A stretch of DNA of 64,000 nt from an uncultured Sphingopyxis sp. Lineage in GTDB: Bacteria; Pseudomonadota; Alphaproteobacteria; Sphingomonadales; Sphingomonadaceae. The notes below the pieces were generated by a model. It was not told the origin of the DNA. It saw nothing but the letters and a program-made list of their open reading frames with translations, and ran no database searches. Positions 50,986 to 61,500 of this stretch are shown here, piece after piece (positions within the stretch are counted from its first letter, which is position 1; every line of letters begins with the position of its first letter). The position numbers were made by a program, and so were the translations under genes. The stretch lies in contig NZ_LT598653.1 of NCBI RefSeq assembly GCF_900078365.1, positions 1,798,001 through 1,862,000 of the forward strand, in the 5' to 3' direction.

Positions 50986-53214
50986 CTACGCCGGCGGACC
51001 CACGAGCATTGCCATGATTTCGTCGCCATGCTCTCCCAAGGTTGGTGCCGGGCGGGATATAGGCGGGCGGGGGCCATCGATCCGGATGACCGGCGCGGAG
51101 GTCCAGTGGCTACCGACATAGCGGCGCTCGATCCGGGTCCAGGCGCCTGTTTGGCCGAGATGCCTCTCAACCGGCAGATCTTCCGCCCGGTTGATCGGTG
51201 CTGCCGGAACTCCCGAGGCTTGGAGTGCGTCGGCCGCCTCCGCTGCCGTCATCGATTTCACAGACGCATGGAGGGCGGCCTCGATCGCATCGCCGTGCAG
51301 ATTCCGGTCCGCGATGCTGGTCCAGGCCGTCGCCCATTCCGGTTTGCCCAGCCACCGGGCGAGGGCGGTCCATTGAGCACTGTCCCGAACGACGGTCGCC
51401 ACATAACCGTCGCTCGCAGCGACGACGCATCGCGGCGCATGGAGGGCCGAGCGACTGCCGAGGCGCTGCGGGGCGCCCTCTGTTTGGGTGCGAATGATGG
51501 CGTCGGCGCCGAGCTGGAACAGGCATTCGACCTGTCCGAGGTCAAACCAGGTGCCGCCAAGCTCGGCCCTTCCGTGGAGGCCGGCAAGCGCGGCGATGGC
51601 ACCATAGATGCCCGCGACCGGATCTCCGAGCGCAGTGTGCTGCAGCACGGGCGGCCAATGGGCTTCGCCGTTGACATGGGGCATGCCGGAGGCGTGCTCG
51701 ACGGTGGAGCCATAGGCGCGGAAGAAGCTCCAGGGACCGGAGGCCCCGAACGCGCCCATCGATACCATGACAAGACCGGAGCGAAGATCGAGCAGATGGC
51801 CGGGGTCAAGCCCGAGCTTTTTCATCACCCCGGGTGCATAATTTTCGATCACGATGTCCGACCGGCGCACCAGCGTCTCGGCAAGCGTGCGGCCGCGTTT
51901 GTCGGTAAGGTCGAGGCAGATGCCCCTCTTGTTACGGTTCATGACGAGAAATGCGGGCATCATTTCATATTTTGGCGGGTCGGATGCCCCCGGTGGTTCC
52001 CAGCCGCGCCACCAGTCATAATGGGTGTCCGACTCCACCTTGATGATGTCGGCGCCGAGATCGGCAAGCAGCCGCGTACACATCGGCCCCGCCCAGCCCA
52101 TCGAGAAGTCGGCAACGCACACACCATCGAGCGGCGCAGCGGGAGGGCTTTCCGGTGGCTGTTCGGCTAGGGACTGCCCGTCGGTAAAAATGCGGAACGG
52201 TAGCAGCGGTGCGATAACGCCTTCGGCGTCGGGCAGGGGAGCGAAGCTTCCGCGCTCGCGCCAATGCGGCGTCGCCAGGAGCTCTCGGTGGTCCGGCACT
52301 GGAGCGAGCGGGACGCGGCGGCGCTGGCCCTCCATCAGCCAGTGATCGGTGGTTTCACGGGGCAGGATTGCGGCGAGCGCGGCATCAAGGGCTTCGGCGT
52401 TTTCGACGCGCGCGAGAGATGTCGCGAAGCGGGGATCGTTCGCCCAGTCGGGATGTCCAACCATATCGGCGAGTGCTGCCCATTGGGCGGGCGTGAGCGC
52501 GGTAACTCCGATCCAGCCGTCGCGCGTGGGATAGACGGTGGTAGGGTGGTTCGTCGCGAAGCGATTGATACCGGTCCGGCCGGGCGAAGCGGCACCCGCT
52601 TCGGCAAGGGGCGGCGAGGGTTCGGTGAAGCACATGGCGGCTTCGAAAATGTTGACGTCGACGCGCCTTGTCTCGCCGCCTCGCTTGCGCGACCAGAGCC
52701 CGGCGAGAGCCCCCACGACGAGGGTCGCGCCGGCGGTGATTTGCGGAGCGAAGCCCTGCGGTAGCATCGGCGGTCCATCGGAGGGGCCGAAGGAGGCGGC
52801 GATGCCGATCAATGCTTGGACCAAGGCGTCGTCGCCCTGCCAATCGCGATAGGGCCCGTCGTGGCCGAACCAGGTGATGCCGAGGCGAAGCGCGTCGAAG
52901 CTATGCTCAGCCAGGAGCCTGTCGACCGTCTCGACGGCCGTCGGCGACTGGCCAACAAGAACCACGCGATGCGAGGGCCGGAACTCCGCCAGCCGTCCGA
53001 GCCCCTCCTCGAACGTCCCGATGAACGACTTGCCTTGGTCAAGCCAGAGGTCCACGGCATCAGCTTGGCGGGGTGCTGCGCTGCCGATGCGCCATATCTG
53101 TGCGCCAAGGACGGACAAGGCCCGGGCGGAGTAACGGGCGGCGACGTCGTCCGACATTTCGAGAACCGCGATTCCGGCAAGCGGCCCGGCTTCGGCGCGG
53201 GTGTACAATTTCAT
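50986..53214 (-). CDS. Family III (CaiB/BaiF-type) CoA-transferase, double-domain
   Basis: The 742-residue protein contains two CaiB-type modules in tandem. The first (residues 1 to about 360) has GDDALVQALIGIAASFG, VDVNIFEAAMCF and PTTVYPTRDGWIGVTAL. The second (about 365-742) starts DGVCVADFSMGWAGPMCTRL and has ADIIKVESDTHYDWWRG and TWFDLGQVECLF, with a putative catalytic Asp in the FDL stretch. The first module shows divergence at several usual positions, so only one may be active. It should move CoA from an acyl donor to an acid. ATG 53214 follows GGAGAGG; a palindromic operator lies upstream. Confidence 0.88.
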   Translation of the reverse strand: MKLYTRAEAGPLAGIAVLEMSDDVAARYSARALSVLGAQIWRIGSAAPRQADAVDLWLDQGKSFIGTFEEGLGRLAEFRPSHRVVLVGQSPTAVETVDRLLAEHSFDALRLGITWFGHDGPYRDWQGDDALVQALIGIAASFGPSDGPPMLPQGFAPQITAGATLVVGALAGLWSRKRGGETRRVDVNIFEAAMCFTEPSPPLAEAGAASPGRTGINRFATNHPTTVYPTRDGWIGVTALTPAQWAALADMVGHPDWANDPRFATSLARVENAEALDAALAAILPRETTDHWLMEGQRRRVPLAPVPDHRELLATPHWRERGSFAPLPDAEGVIAPLLPFRIFTDGQSLAEQPPESPPAAPLDGVCVADFSMGWAGPMCTRLLADLGADIIKVESDTHYDWWRGWEPPGASDPPKYEMMPAFLVMNRNKRGICLDLTDKRGRTLAETLVRRSDIVIENYAPGVMKKLGLDPGHLLDLRSGLVMVSMGAFGASGPWSFFRAYGSTVEHASGMPHVNGEAHWPPVLQHTALGDPVAGIYGAIAALAGLHGRAELGGTWFDLGQVECLFQLGADAIIRTQTEGAPQRLGSRSALHAPRCVVAASDGYVATVVRDSAQWTALARWLGKPEWATAWTSIADRNLHGDAIEAALHASVKSMTAAEAADALQASGVPAAPINRAEDLPVERHLGQTGAWTRIERRYVGSHWTSAPVIRIDGPRPPISRPAPTLGEHGDEIMAMLVGPPA

Positions 53215-53271
53215 CGATTGGCCTCTCCATCACCATGTCTCCTCCGCGTCCGAGGGCATGGATTGTATGCG

Positions 53272-53289
53272 ATGATAACGCGTTACCAA
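53272..53289. promoter_or_regulatory. Operator copy 1, upstream of the CoA-transferase
   Basis: ATGATAACGCGTTACCAA: the right half CGTTACCAA matches the consensus TTGGTAACGCGTTACCAA fully, the left half in seven of nine positions. On the minus strand TTGGTA, 16 bases, then TACAAT (53262-53267) form a promoter that this site overlaps. The start ATG is at 53214. Confidence 0.65.
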
Positions 53290-53442
53290 TGAGAGGCAAG
53301 GTTCATGTGCATTCGCGGGTGCGATGCGCCGAGTGGTTCGTCGAGAATCGAGCAGAGATGGCGACGTCAAAGAAAACTATTCCTATATAACAGTATCTTG
53401 AATTCTATTTAATGCTTTGAGACGTGCGCTGTCGAAAGCCTG

Positions 53443-53471
53443 TTGACACTGGCTCCGGTTCGACGATAACC
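53443..53471 (+). promoter_or_regulatory. Predicted sigma-70 promoter of the TonB receptor operon
   Basis: TTGACA at 53443-53448, a 17-base spacer, and ATAACC at 53466-53471. The -35 box is perfect, the -10 only partial. Operator copy 2 begins two bases downstream, in the initiation zone, as for a classic repressor. The prediction is by eye. Confidence 0.55.
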
Positions 53472-53472
53472 A

Positions 53473-53490
53473 TTGGTATCGCGTTACCAA
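53473..53490. promoter_or_regulatory. Operator copy 2, upstream of the TonB receptor operon
   Basis: TTGGTATCGCGTTACCAA is symmetric in eight of nine base pairs, the best of the three copies. It overlaps the predicted transcription start, about 108 bases before ATG 53598. The central CG resembles LacI-family sites; the protein that binds it is not known. Confidence 0.7.
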
Positions 53491-53597
53491 GGTGCGATTT
53501 GCGGACTTGCGAGGCCGCTGGGTTCCCTGGGGCGGGTAATAATATAATCAGCAGCGACCTGCCATCGGGGAGGGCTGTGACATGAAGAGGAGAGGGC

Positions 53598-56039
53598 ATG
53601 TTCAAGAGGCTCTTGTTGTCGTCCGCGGTACTGCCGCTGACGTTGTTTCACGTCGCCCCTGCCGCGGCCCAGGAAGCCGCCCCGCCCGAAAGCGCCGACG
53701 AAGGGGTAAGCCATCAGGGCTTCACCGATATCATCGTCACGGCGCGCCGCGTGGAGGAAAATCTGCAGCGTGTCCCGACCTCGGTCACCGCGGTAAGCGG
53801 AGATATGTTGCGCACGGAAAGCGTGATTGCTGTCAAGGACCTGCCGAAGCTTGCGCCGTCGCTCAGCGTCGTTTCCTATTTCAACGACATGAACGCCCGC
53901 TTCTCGGTGCGCGGCCTGTCGGCAGGGGTCACGACCTATTTTGCCGAGGCTCCCTGCTGCGGCGGCATCGCCAGCGCACCCTTTCTCGATATCGCCTCAG
54001 TTCAGGTGCTGAACGGTCCGCAAGGCACATTGTTCGGACGGTCGAGCGCGGCTGGCGCTGTCCTGATCACCCCGCAAAAGCCTGAATTCAATGAATGGGG
54101 CGGCTTGGTCGACATGACCGTGGGCACTTACGGCCGGGCTCAGTTCACAGGTGTGGTGAACATTCCGGTGATCGACGATCGTCTTGCCATTCGGCTTGCC
54201 GCAAACGCCAATCGCGTGGGCGGTTACACCAAGCAGTTCGGGACGAGCAAACGTCTCGATGATGTCAACAACCAGCAGTACCGCCTTGGCGTGGCGTTCA
54301 AGTCGGGGGGACTGGAGAACACGCTTTTCGCTTCCTATGAAAATATCGATCAGTCTGCCACCGGTTCGATCCTGGCCGGTTACAAACCGACCCATCCCAA
54401 TCTGACTCCCGCGTTTCTCGCCGTGCTCGAGGCGGAAACGGCGCGTTTGGAGCAGGGCGGAAAGAAGGCTGCACGCATCACCGCTCCGACCTACGACGGG
54501 CAGGCGCAGCTGACGCAGATGAAGCATGCCAGCGTCGTTAACAATACCCAGATCGAGGCGATCGATACTGGTTCGACGCGGATCAGCCTCAAGAACATCT
54601 TTTCGTTCGACTCTTTCACATCGAACAGTGCCGGCTCCTATGATGGTGTCGGCGGCATTCTGCAGGAAGGCGGCTTCGCCTCCGCGAACTACAGCAACTT
54701 CGGTTCGAACAACCAGGTGGGAACGATGCTGAGGGCCAAGCTCGGCCCCGCGCTCCATACCTACACCAACGAGCTTCAACTGCACGCCGAACTGTGGGAC
54801 GGTCTGCTGAAAGCCAATGTGGGCGGCTTCTATCAGCATCAGCGGGCGCCCCGGAACATGGAAGGCACCTCGAACGTCTACAAGCTCTACAGCAATCCAA
54901 ACGGCTATGTGAATGCCGTGGGCTTCATCAAACGATCGGTGGCGAAGGAAAAGGCAGTCTTCGGTCAGGCCACGCTCGATCTGTCGCATGCCGGCATCGA
55001 GGGGCTCAGCCTCACCGGCGGATATCGTTACAGCTGGTCCGATTCCGAACTGACGACGATCGCCCCGGTCCGCAACCCGGTCACCGGCAACTTCGAGCCT
55101 GGTACGCTGGAGACCAACTCGGCGACGAAGAGCAAGGGCTATAACTATACGCTGTCGATCCAGCAGCAGTTCACGCCCGACATCATGGCCTATGCCTCGG
55201 CGACGCGGGCCTATGTGCCCGGCGGTGTGAATGCGATCAGTCCGCCTCCCGGCTCCAATCTGCCAGGCTACAAGCCCGTTTATGATGCCGCCACGGTGAA
55301 CACCCAGGAAATCGGTCTCAAGACCCAATTCTATCTTGGCGACGTGGCGGTCCGGTTGAATACGGCGGCCTATAACACCGATTACAAGAATATCGCCCAG
55401 ACATTGCTCGGCCTCGTCGATGGTGTATCCTATCGTTACCTCGCCAATATCGCCGCAATCCAGCTACGCGGCGTCGAAGTGGCAGGCACGGTGGCATTCG
55501 ATCCGAGCTTCAGCGTCAACTTCGGCTATTCCTACAACCATGCGAAATACAAGACGTGGACGGGCGTCGATCCGTACAATGCCGCACGTCCCGGCGATGC
55601 GGTTTGTGTGCCCGAATCTCCCGCCGGCGTCTGTTTCCTCGATCTCAGCAACAACCCGTTACCCTACATGCCGAAGCATTCGGGCAATGTGACATTCCAG
55701 TACACGGCGCCGCTCGGTTCCGACGTTGGCGAACTCGGGCTGTCGGCGTCGCTCTTCACGCAGAGCCGGGTTTACTATGTCGCGGCCGCGGCGCGGGATC
55801 TCCAGCTCTATCCGGAAGGCCTCGATGCCATTTCGCAGGCCCCCTACAGCACGGTCAATCTGCGGGCGGAATTGCGCGACGTGGCCGGATCGGGCTGGAA
55901 CGGGGCGGTCTTCGTGAACAATGTGACCGACAAGCTCTATGCCACCGGCAAGGTCGCACAACTTCACACGCTCGGTTTCGCGGCTGCAAATTATGCTCCG
56001 CCGCGCATGTTCGGGCTTCAGGTCTGGAAGAAATTCTAG
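53598..56039 (+). CDS. TonB-dependent receptor of the accessory catabolic locus
   Basis: The 813-residue outer-membrane protein has a signal peptide (MFKRLLLSSAVLPLTLFHVA), TonB-box region TDIIVTARRVEENLQRVPTS, plug (RFSVRGLSAGVTTYFAEAPC, VQVLNGPQGTLFGRSSAAGA) and a beta-barrel that ends LQVWKKF. No STN domain is present, so it transports without FecR-type signalling. A CC pair in the plug is unusual. First gene of an operon with a dioxygenase and an acyl-CoA synthetase, it probably imports their substrate across the outer membrane. ATG 53598 follows AGAGGAGAGGGC. Confidence 0.94.
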   Translation: MFKRLLLSSAVLPLTLFHVAPAAAQEAAPPESADEGVSHQGFTDIIVTARRVEENLQRVPTSVTAVSGDMLRTESVIAVKDLPKLAPSLSVVSYFNDMNARFSVRGLSAGVTTYFAEAPCCGGIASAPFLDIASVQVLNGPQGTLFGRSSAAGAVLITPQKPEFNEWGGLVDMTVGTYGRAQFTGVVNIPVIDDRLAIRLAANANRVGGYTKQFGTSKRLDDVNNQQYRLGVAFKSGGLENTLFASYENIDQSATGSILAGYKPTHPNLTPAFLAVLEAETARLEQGGKKAARITAPTYDGQAQLTQMKHASVVNNTQIEAIDTGSTRISLKNIFSFDSFTSNSAGSYDGVGGILQEGGFASANYSNFGSNNQVGTMLRAKLGPALHTYTNELQLHAELWDGLLKANVGGFYQHQRAPRNMEGTSNVYKLYSNPNGYVNAVGFIKRSVAKEKAVFGQATLDLSHAGIEGLSLTGGYRYSWSDSELTTIAPVRNPVTGNFEPGTLETNSATKSKGYNYTLSIQQQFTPDIMAYASATRAYVPGGVNAISPPPGSNLPGYKPVYDAATVNTQEIGLKTQFYLGDVAVRLNTAAYNTDYKNIAQTLLGLVDGVSYRYLANIAAIQLRGVEVAGTVAFDPSFSVNFGYSYNHAKYKTWTGVDPYNAARPGDAVCVPESPAGVCFLDLSNNPLPYMPKHSGNVTFQYTAPLGSDVGELGLSASLFTQSRVYYVAAAARDLQLYPEGLDAISQAPYSTVNLRAELRDVAGSGWNGAVFVNNVTDKLYATGKVAQLHTLGFAAANYAPPRMFGLQVWKKF

Positions 56040-56065
56040 GACGCTAACGCCAGGGAGGCCCAAAC

Positions 56066-56914
56066 ATGGCAACGCAAACGATCCGCCACGGAGTGGACAA
56101 TCTCTCGCCGGAATTGAGCGCGCGGTTCGAAGAACTGGATTTATGGGACAATGCGCGCGACCTGGTGGAGGACGGCTACACGATCATCCAGGATCCGGCC
56201 GCCCACGCGATTACCGACGAGTTGCGTGAAGCGATCCTGCGGCTGTCGCAGACGTCCGAAGGTGAAAACAGGGGTCGGCGTGCGGGGCTTCTGCTCGGCC
56301 GCGATCCGGTATTTGCAAAGGCGGTCACCGTTCCCCGCCTGCTGGCGCTGGCGGAATTTCTTGTCGGGCGCGGCATGCTGCTGAGCCAACTGCTGGGGAC
56401 GATCCGGGGGCCGGGCGGCAGGAACCTCGGGCTACACGCGGACAATAGCTGGTTCCCCGAGCCGTTTCCGGCTTGGGAAATCATGTGCACCGCATGCTGG
56501 GTCACCGACGAGTTTACCGAAGAGCATGGGGCGACGATGATCATCCCCGGGACGCATAAGCAAAAGCGCCACCCCCCGCGGGACGTCCGCGAGTCTCTGG
56601 AAGGCGCGCGGGCGATTGTCGCACCGAAAGGATCCATCTGCCTGTGGGACGGATCGGTCTGGCACGGAAATTACGCCCGCAAAACGCCGGGTGAACGGGT
56701 TGTTCTTCATACCACTTACACGCGGCTCGGGATGCAGCCGATCGACGATTACAGCCATCTCGGCGACACATGGCTGGAGCAGAATGCCTCCGAATTTCGC
56801 GGCCTTTTAGGCCGCGACCTTTTCTTTCATTCGACTACCGAAACCAGCGGGCAGACGGATCAGGACAGATTGCGCCATACCTACAGGATGGTTCACGGTC
56901 CTCAGGGATATTGA
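56066..56914 (+). CDS. PhyH-family Fe(II)/2-oxoglutarate-dependent dioxygenase
   Basis: The 282-residue protein resembles phytanoyl-CoA dioxygenases, which hydroxylate acyl-CoA or related compounds using O2 and 2-oxoglutarate. Metal ligands are seen as His and Asp in LGLHADNSWFPE (about residues 124-126), the distal His in SVWHGNYARKTPGERVVLH with the Arg that binds 2-oxoglutarate; GATMIIPGTHKQKRHPP is conserved in the family. No signal peptide. It lies 26 bases after the receptor gene and 25 before the acyl-CoA synthetase. A hydroxylation step on the imported acid is likely. Confidence 0.88.
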   Translation: MATQTIRHGVDNLSPELSARFEELDLWDNARDLVEDGYTIIQDPAAHAITDELREAILRLSQTSEGENRGRRAGLLLGRDPVFAKAVTVPRLLALAEFLVGRGMLLSQLLGTIRGPGGRNLGLHADNSWFPEPFPAWEIMCTACWVTDEFTEEHGATMIIPGTHKQKRHPPRDVRESLEGARAIVAPKGSICLWDGSVWHGNYARKTPGERVVLHTTYTRLGMQPIDDYSHLGDTWLEQNASEFRGLLGRDLFFHSTTETSGQTDQDRLRHTYRMVHGPQGY

Positions 56915-56939
56915 CCGGCAACGCCGCAGAGGAGACGAA

Positions 56940-58514
56940 ATGAGCGATATCTGGACGGGAAGCGCAGTTCCATCGGCGGACGCTTGCGTGACGGGACCGC
57001 TGCTGGAACGCTATGCGCGCGAAACGCCCGACAAGGTCTTCGCTCTCTTCGAGGACGGAAGCAGTTGGACCTACGAGCAAACGCTGGCGATCGTTCAGAA
57101 AATGGCCGGCGGTCTACGCGCGCTTGGCGTCGCGCAGGGCGACTATGTCAATGTGTGGCTACCGAATGGCCGGGAAGCGGTTGCGGTCTGGCTGGCGATC
57201 AACTGGCTCGGGGCGATCTATGTTCCGATCAATCTGGCGTACCGCGGAAATATTCTCGAACATGTGGTAGCGAACGGACAGGCGCGGCTGATGATCGCCC
57301 AGTCGGAACTTGCCGAACGGCTGCGGACAATCGACCGTGCATGTCTGACCGACATCGTCACGCTCGGCGATGCGCCCGAAGCGATGGGCGATATACGCTT
57401 CCACAAGTGGGAAAGCCTCGACGGGCCGAAGGTCGCGGATCCGGCAAAGGTCATGCCATGGGATGTGCAGATGGTAATCTACACGTCCGGCACGACCGGT
57501 CCGTCGAAGGGCGTGCTTGTCACCTATTGTCACAGCTATACGTCGATCAACGCGGCGTTCGGCTATGTCGGTCCTGACGATCGCTATCTCGTCGCCTTGC
57601 CTCTTTTCCATATCTCGGGGACCGGGGGCGTGCTTCTCGCGCTCTACAGCGGCGCGTCGTTCGCGCTTATCACGCAATTTTCGACCTCGAATTTCTGGCG
57701 CGTCGTGCGCGAGACGGGGACCACCTGTCTGGTCCTGTTGGGCGTGATGGCGGCGTTTCTTGCCAAGGAAGCGCCGCGCGACGATGATCGCGATCACCCG
57801 TTGCGATCTGTCATGATGGTCCCTTACACCGAGGACGCCGCTGTCTTCGAAAGCCGCTTCGGCTGTGAGGTGCGGACCTGCTTCAATATGACCGAGATAT
57901 CGACCCCGCTGGTGGCCGAACCGGGCGGAAATCTTCCGGTATCCAGCTGCGGCACGGTACGCGCCGGGGTCGAGGCGCGGCTCGTCGACGCCAATGACGT
58001 CGATGTCGCCGATGGCGAGATCGGCGAACTCATCCTGCGATGCGACCGTCCGTGGTCGATGACGATTGGCTATCTGAACAACCCTGAAGCCACCGCGACG
58101 GCGTGGCGCAACGGCTGGTTCCATACGGGCGATGCTTTCCGGCGAGACGAAGGAGGCAATTATTTCTTCGTCGACCGGATCAAGGATGCGATCCGCCGCC
58201 GCGGCGAGAATATCTCGTCCTTTGAGGTCGAGAGCGACGTCTGCTCACACACGTCGATCCGTGAGGCAGCCGCGATCGGCGTTCCAAGTCCGTTTGGCGA
58301 GGAGGAAGTGATGGTCGTCGTAGCCCCCGCGCCGGGCGAGAAGATCGATCCGAAAAAGCTCATCGAATTTCTGGAGCCGCGCATGGCCGGCTTCATGTTG
58401 CCGCGCTACATTCGCACGATGGACGATCTGCCCAAGACGCCGACGCAGAAGGTGCAAAAGCATCTGCTACGCGCGGAAGGAATCACGACAGACACGTTCG
58501 ACCGGCTCGGCTGA
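56940..58514 (+). CDS. AMP-forming acyl-CoA synthetase (CaiC-like)
   Basis: The 524-residue enzyme activates a carboxylic acid with ATP and CoA. Adenylation motifs: YTSGTTGPSKGVLVTY (about residue 180), FNMTEIS (A5 region), GWFHTGDAFRRDEGGNYFF, DRIKDAIRRRGENISSFEVE and the C-terminal KTPTQKVQKHLL with catalytic Lys. The sequence type fits crotonobetaine/CaiC-like ligases and other broad family members rather than long-chain FadD. Third gene of the operon; it probably supplies the CoA ester for the carboxylase or dioxygenase in the locus. Confidence 0.9.
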   Translation: MSDIWTGSAVPSADACVTGPLLERYARETPDKVFALFEDGSSWTYEQTLAIVQKMAGGLRALGVAQGDYVNVWLPNGREAVAVWLAINWLGAIYVPINLAYRGNILEHVVANGQARLMIAQSELAERLRTIDRACLTDIVTLGDAPEAMGDIRFHKWESLDGPKVADPAKVMPWDVQMVIYTSGTTGPSKGVLVTYCHSYTSINAAFGYVGPDDRYLVALPLFHISGTGGVLLALYSGASFALITQFSTSNFWRVVRETGTTCLVLLGVMAAFLAKEAPRDDDRDHPLRSVMMVPYTEDAAVFESRFGCEVRTCFNMTEISTPLVAEPGGNLPVSSCGTVRAGVEARLVDANDVDVADGEIGELILRCDRPWSMTIGYLNNPEATATAWRNGWFHTGDAFRRDEGGNYFFVDRIKDAIRRRGENISSFEVESDVCSHTSIREAAAIGVPSPFGEEEVMVVVAPAPGEKIDPKKLIEFLEPRMAGFMLPRYIRTMDDLPKTPTQKVQKHLLRAEGITTDTFDRLG

Positions 58515-58558
58515 TCGTCCGGCGGCGGAGGAGGGGCGACGGCGCTACTCTCTCTGCA

Positions 58559-61500
58559 TCACCAGCTATCGATGAACGGACGCTTTTTCTTGCCCGTCCG
58601 TACAGGCGCGGGAATGCTTTCGAGACCCGCGACGATGTGAGCCCGCGTTTCGGCGGGATCGATCACTTCGTCGAAGTCGAACCCCATCGCGGTGCTGATC
58701 GCTTTGCCATTTTCATAGGATTCGGCGACGCGTTGTTCGTACCAGCGCTGCCGCTCGTCGAGATCGGCGATTGCCTCCATTTCCTTGCGATAGCCCAGCT
58801 TGACTGCGCCCTCCAGCCCCATGCCGCCGAATTCGCCGGTGGGCCAGGACAAGGTAAAGAAGGGGGCCTGACTATGGCCGCCGACCATCGCCATCACGCC
58901 AAGGCCATAGCCTTTGCGCAGGACGACCGAGAAAAGCGGAACCGTCAGGTTGGGGCCGGTCACGAACATGCGGCAGCAATGCCGGATCAGCCCCGACTTT
59001 TCGGCTTCCGGACCCACCATATTGCCCGGCGTGTCCGCCAGAACGACGATCGGGATGTCGAACGCGTCGCACAATTGCATGAAGCGCGAACATTTGTCCG
59101 CAGCATCGGCATCGACCGCGCCGCCGAGATAGGCCGAATTGTTCGCGATGATTCCGATCGGACGACCCTCGATCCGGGCCAGTGCGGTAATCGCGGCGCG
59201 GCCGAATGTCTCGCGAAGCTCCAGCACCGAACCGGTGTCGCATAATGTCTCGATGATCCGGCAGATATCATAGGCACGCAGACGATTTTCAGGCACCATG
59301 CTGCGCAGAAGCCGCTGGTCGGCGGCATCCCACGAGGGCAGTCGTCCCTGAAAATAGGAGAGATATTTCTGTGCGATGCGCACGGCGTCGGCTTCGTCCT
59401 CCGCCAGGATGTCGATGACGCCGCCCGCCGCCTGTACCTCGGCCGGCCCGACTTCCTCCGGCGTGTAGACGCCGAGGCCGCCGCCTTCGATCAGAGCCGG
59501 GCCGCCGACGCCCATCGTCGTGTCCTTCGTCGCTATCACGACGTCGCAGCATCCGAGCAGTACGGCGGCGCCCGCGAAGCAGCGACCATTTGCGATCGCG
59601 ATCTGGGGCACGAGCGCGCTCAGGCGGCCCTGCAACGCAAAGGCGCGCGTATTGAATATGCCGCCGCCCGCGGGCCGGTCGGTATCACCGGGGCGGCCGC
59701 CGCCGCTTTCGGCAAACAGGATGACCGGCAGGCGCCAACGCTCGGCCAGTTCCAGCATCCGGTCCGTTTTTTCGTGGTTCTTCAGGCCCTGTGTGCCGGC
59801 ATAAACGGTATAATCATAGGACATGACGACGCAGCGCGACGCATCGGCGCCAAATATGTCGCCGTTCACGCGCCCGATCCCGGTGACCATGCCGTCGGCC
59901 GGAGTCGTGCGAATGAGATGGTCGACGGGATGACGCAACCGCTGGCCCGCGATGACGAGCGAGCCATATTCGATGAAGCTGCCTTCATCGACGATATCGT
60001 CGACATTCTCCCGCGCCGTGCGATATCCGCGGGCACGCCGGCGGGCGACGGCATCGGGACGCGCGGTATCGAGCGTGAGCGCACGGCGCGCGTGCAATTC
60101 GGCGAGATCGGGGCGAATATGGTCGGGATCGATGTCGGCGGCGGATTCGATCGCCGAAAGACCAACATCGGCTTCCTCGAAGAACAGGATGGGACTGCCC
60201 TCCGATACCACGGCGCCGATCTCGTTCGGCAACAGCCGCACATAGCCCGCCGCCGGCGCTGTGATGACATGTTCGAGTTTCATTGCCTCCATGACCGCGA
60301 CAGGCTGTCCTGCCGCGACCGCCTCGTTCGCCGCTGCCGGCAATGCTATGAGCGAGCCGGTCATCGGTGCCGCGATCGCGACCGTACCGGCGGGCACGTC
60401 CACTATATGGTCCGGTGATGGCGCGTCGCTTGCGGCGTCGGACGAAGGGTCGGGCTTCAACTGGTCTGCATGATCGAGAAGTGCTCCGAGATGGCGCTCG
60501 ATGAAAAACGTATCGAACGCGCCGGCCGCAATTTCGGGATGCTGCAACAATGCGCGGAGAAACGAGAGGTTGGTTTCGATGCCCTCGATCGCAAACTCGC
60601 CGAGGGTGCGGTCAGCCAGACGAACGGCGTTCGCGAGACCGCCGGTCGGCGCGGTCGTGATCACCTTGGCAAGCAGGCTGTCGAAGCGGGGATTGGGTTG
60701 ATATCCCCGCTCTCCGCAGTCGTCGACGCGCACACCCGGACCCGCCGGTATTTCGTAGCGGCCTATGCGACCGCCCGACGGTCGGGGCATCCCGTCGGCA
60801 GCGATTGCTTCCGCGTTCACGCGCGCCTGAATGGCTACGCCGCGCGGGGCGGGAATTCGGTCCTGTCGCAGTTCGAGGTTGCGGAGCGACATTCCATTTG
60901 CCAGCTCCAATTGGATGTCGACAAGGTCGAGCCCGGTAACCGCCTCCGTCACCGTATGTTCGACCTGTAGCCGGGCATTCGCTTCGATGAAGTAAAAGCT
61001 GCCGTTATCGAGGTCGACGAGAAACTCTACCGTCCCGACCCCACGATAATTCACGGCCCTGCCGATAGCGACGGCGGCGTCGAACAGTTTTTCACGCAGC
61101 GCCGTATCCAGCCCGGGTGCGGGAGCGATTTCGACGATCTTTTGCCGCTGGCGTTGCAGGCTGCATTCGCGGTCCCACAGATGGACGACATCGCCCGTGC
61201 CGTCGCCGATGATCTGTACCTCGACATGGCGCGCCCGGCCGACGAGCTTTTCGCAATAGACAGCGTCGGATCCAAACCCGGCGAGCGCCTCTGAGCTGCA
61301 GCGCTGGTGCGTGTCGGCGACCGCCGCGCGATCGGTGACCGGGCGCATTCCGCGACCGCCGCCGCCCGCGACCGCCTTGATCATCATCGCCCCGTGACGG
61401 TCGAAAAAGGCGAGGGCTTCTTCGACACCGACCGGGCCATCGCTGCCGGGCGGAACGGGAATGTCTGCCGCCAAGGCAATCGCGCGCGCGTGGGCTTTGT

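Larger units (their letters stand above)
53215..53597. other. Divergent promoter region of CoA-transferase and TonB receptor genes
   Basis: This 383-base region has no gene I believe in. It carries two copies of the shared palindrome (53272-53289 and 53473-53490), each overlapping a sigma-70-like promoter, one pointing left and one right. A patch around 53370-53415 is AT-rich. The spacing suits independent repression of two divergent transcripts. Confidence 0.7.
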
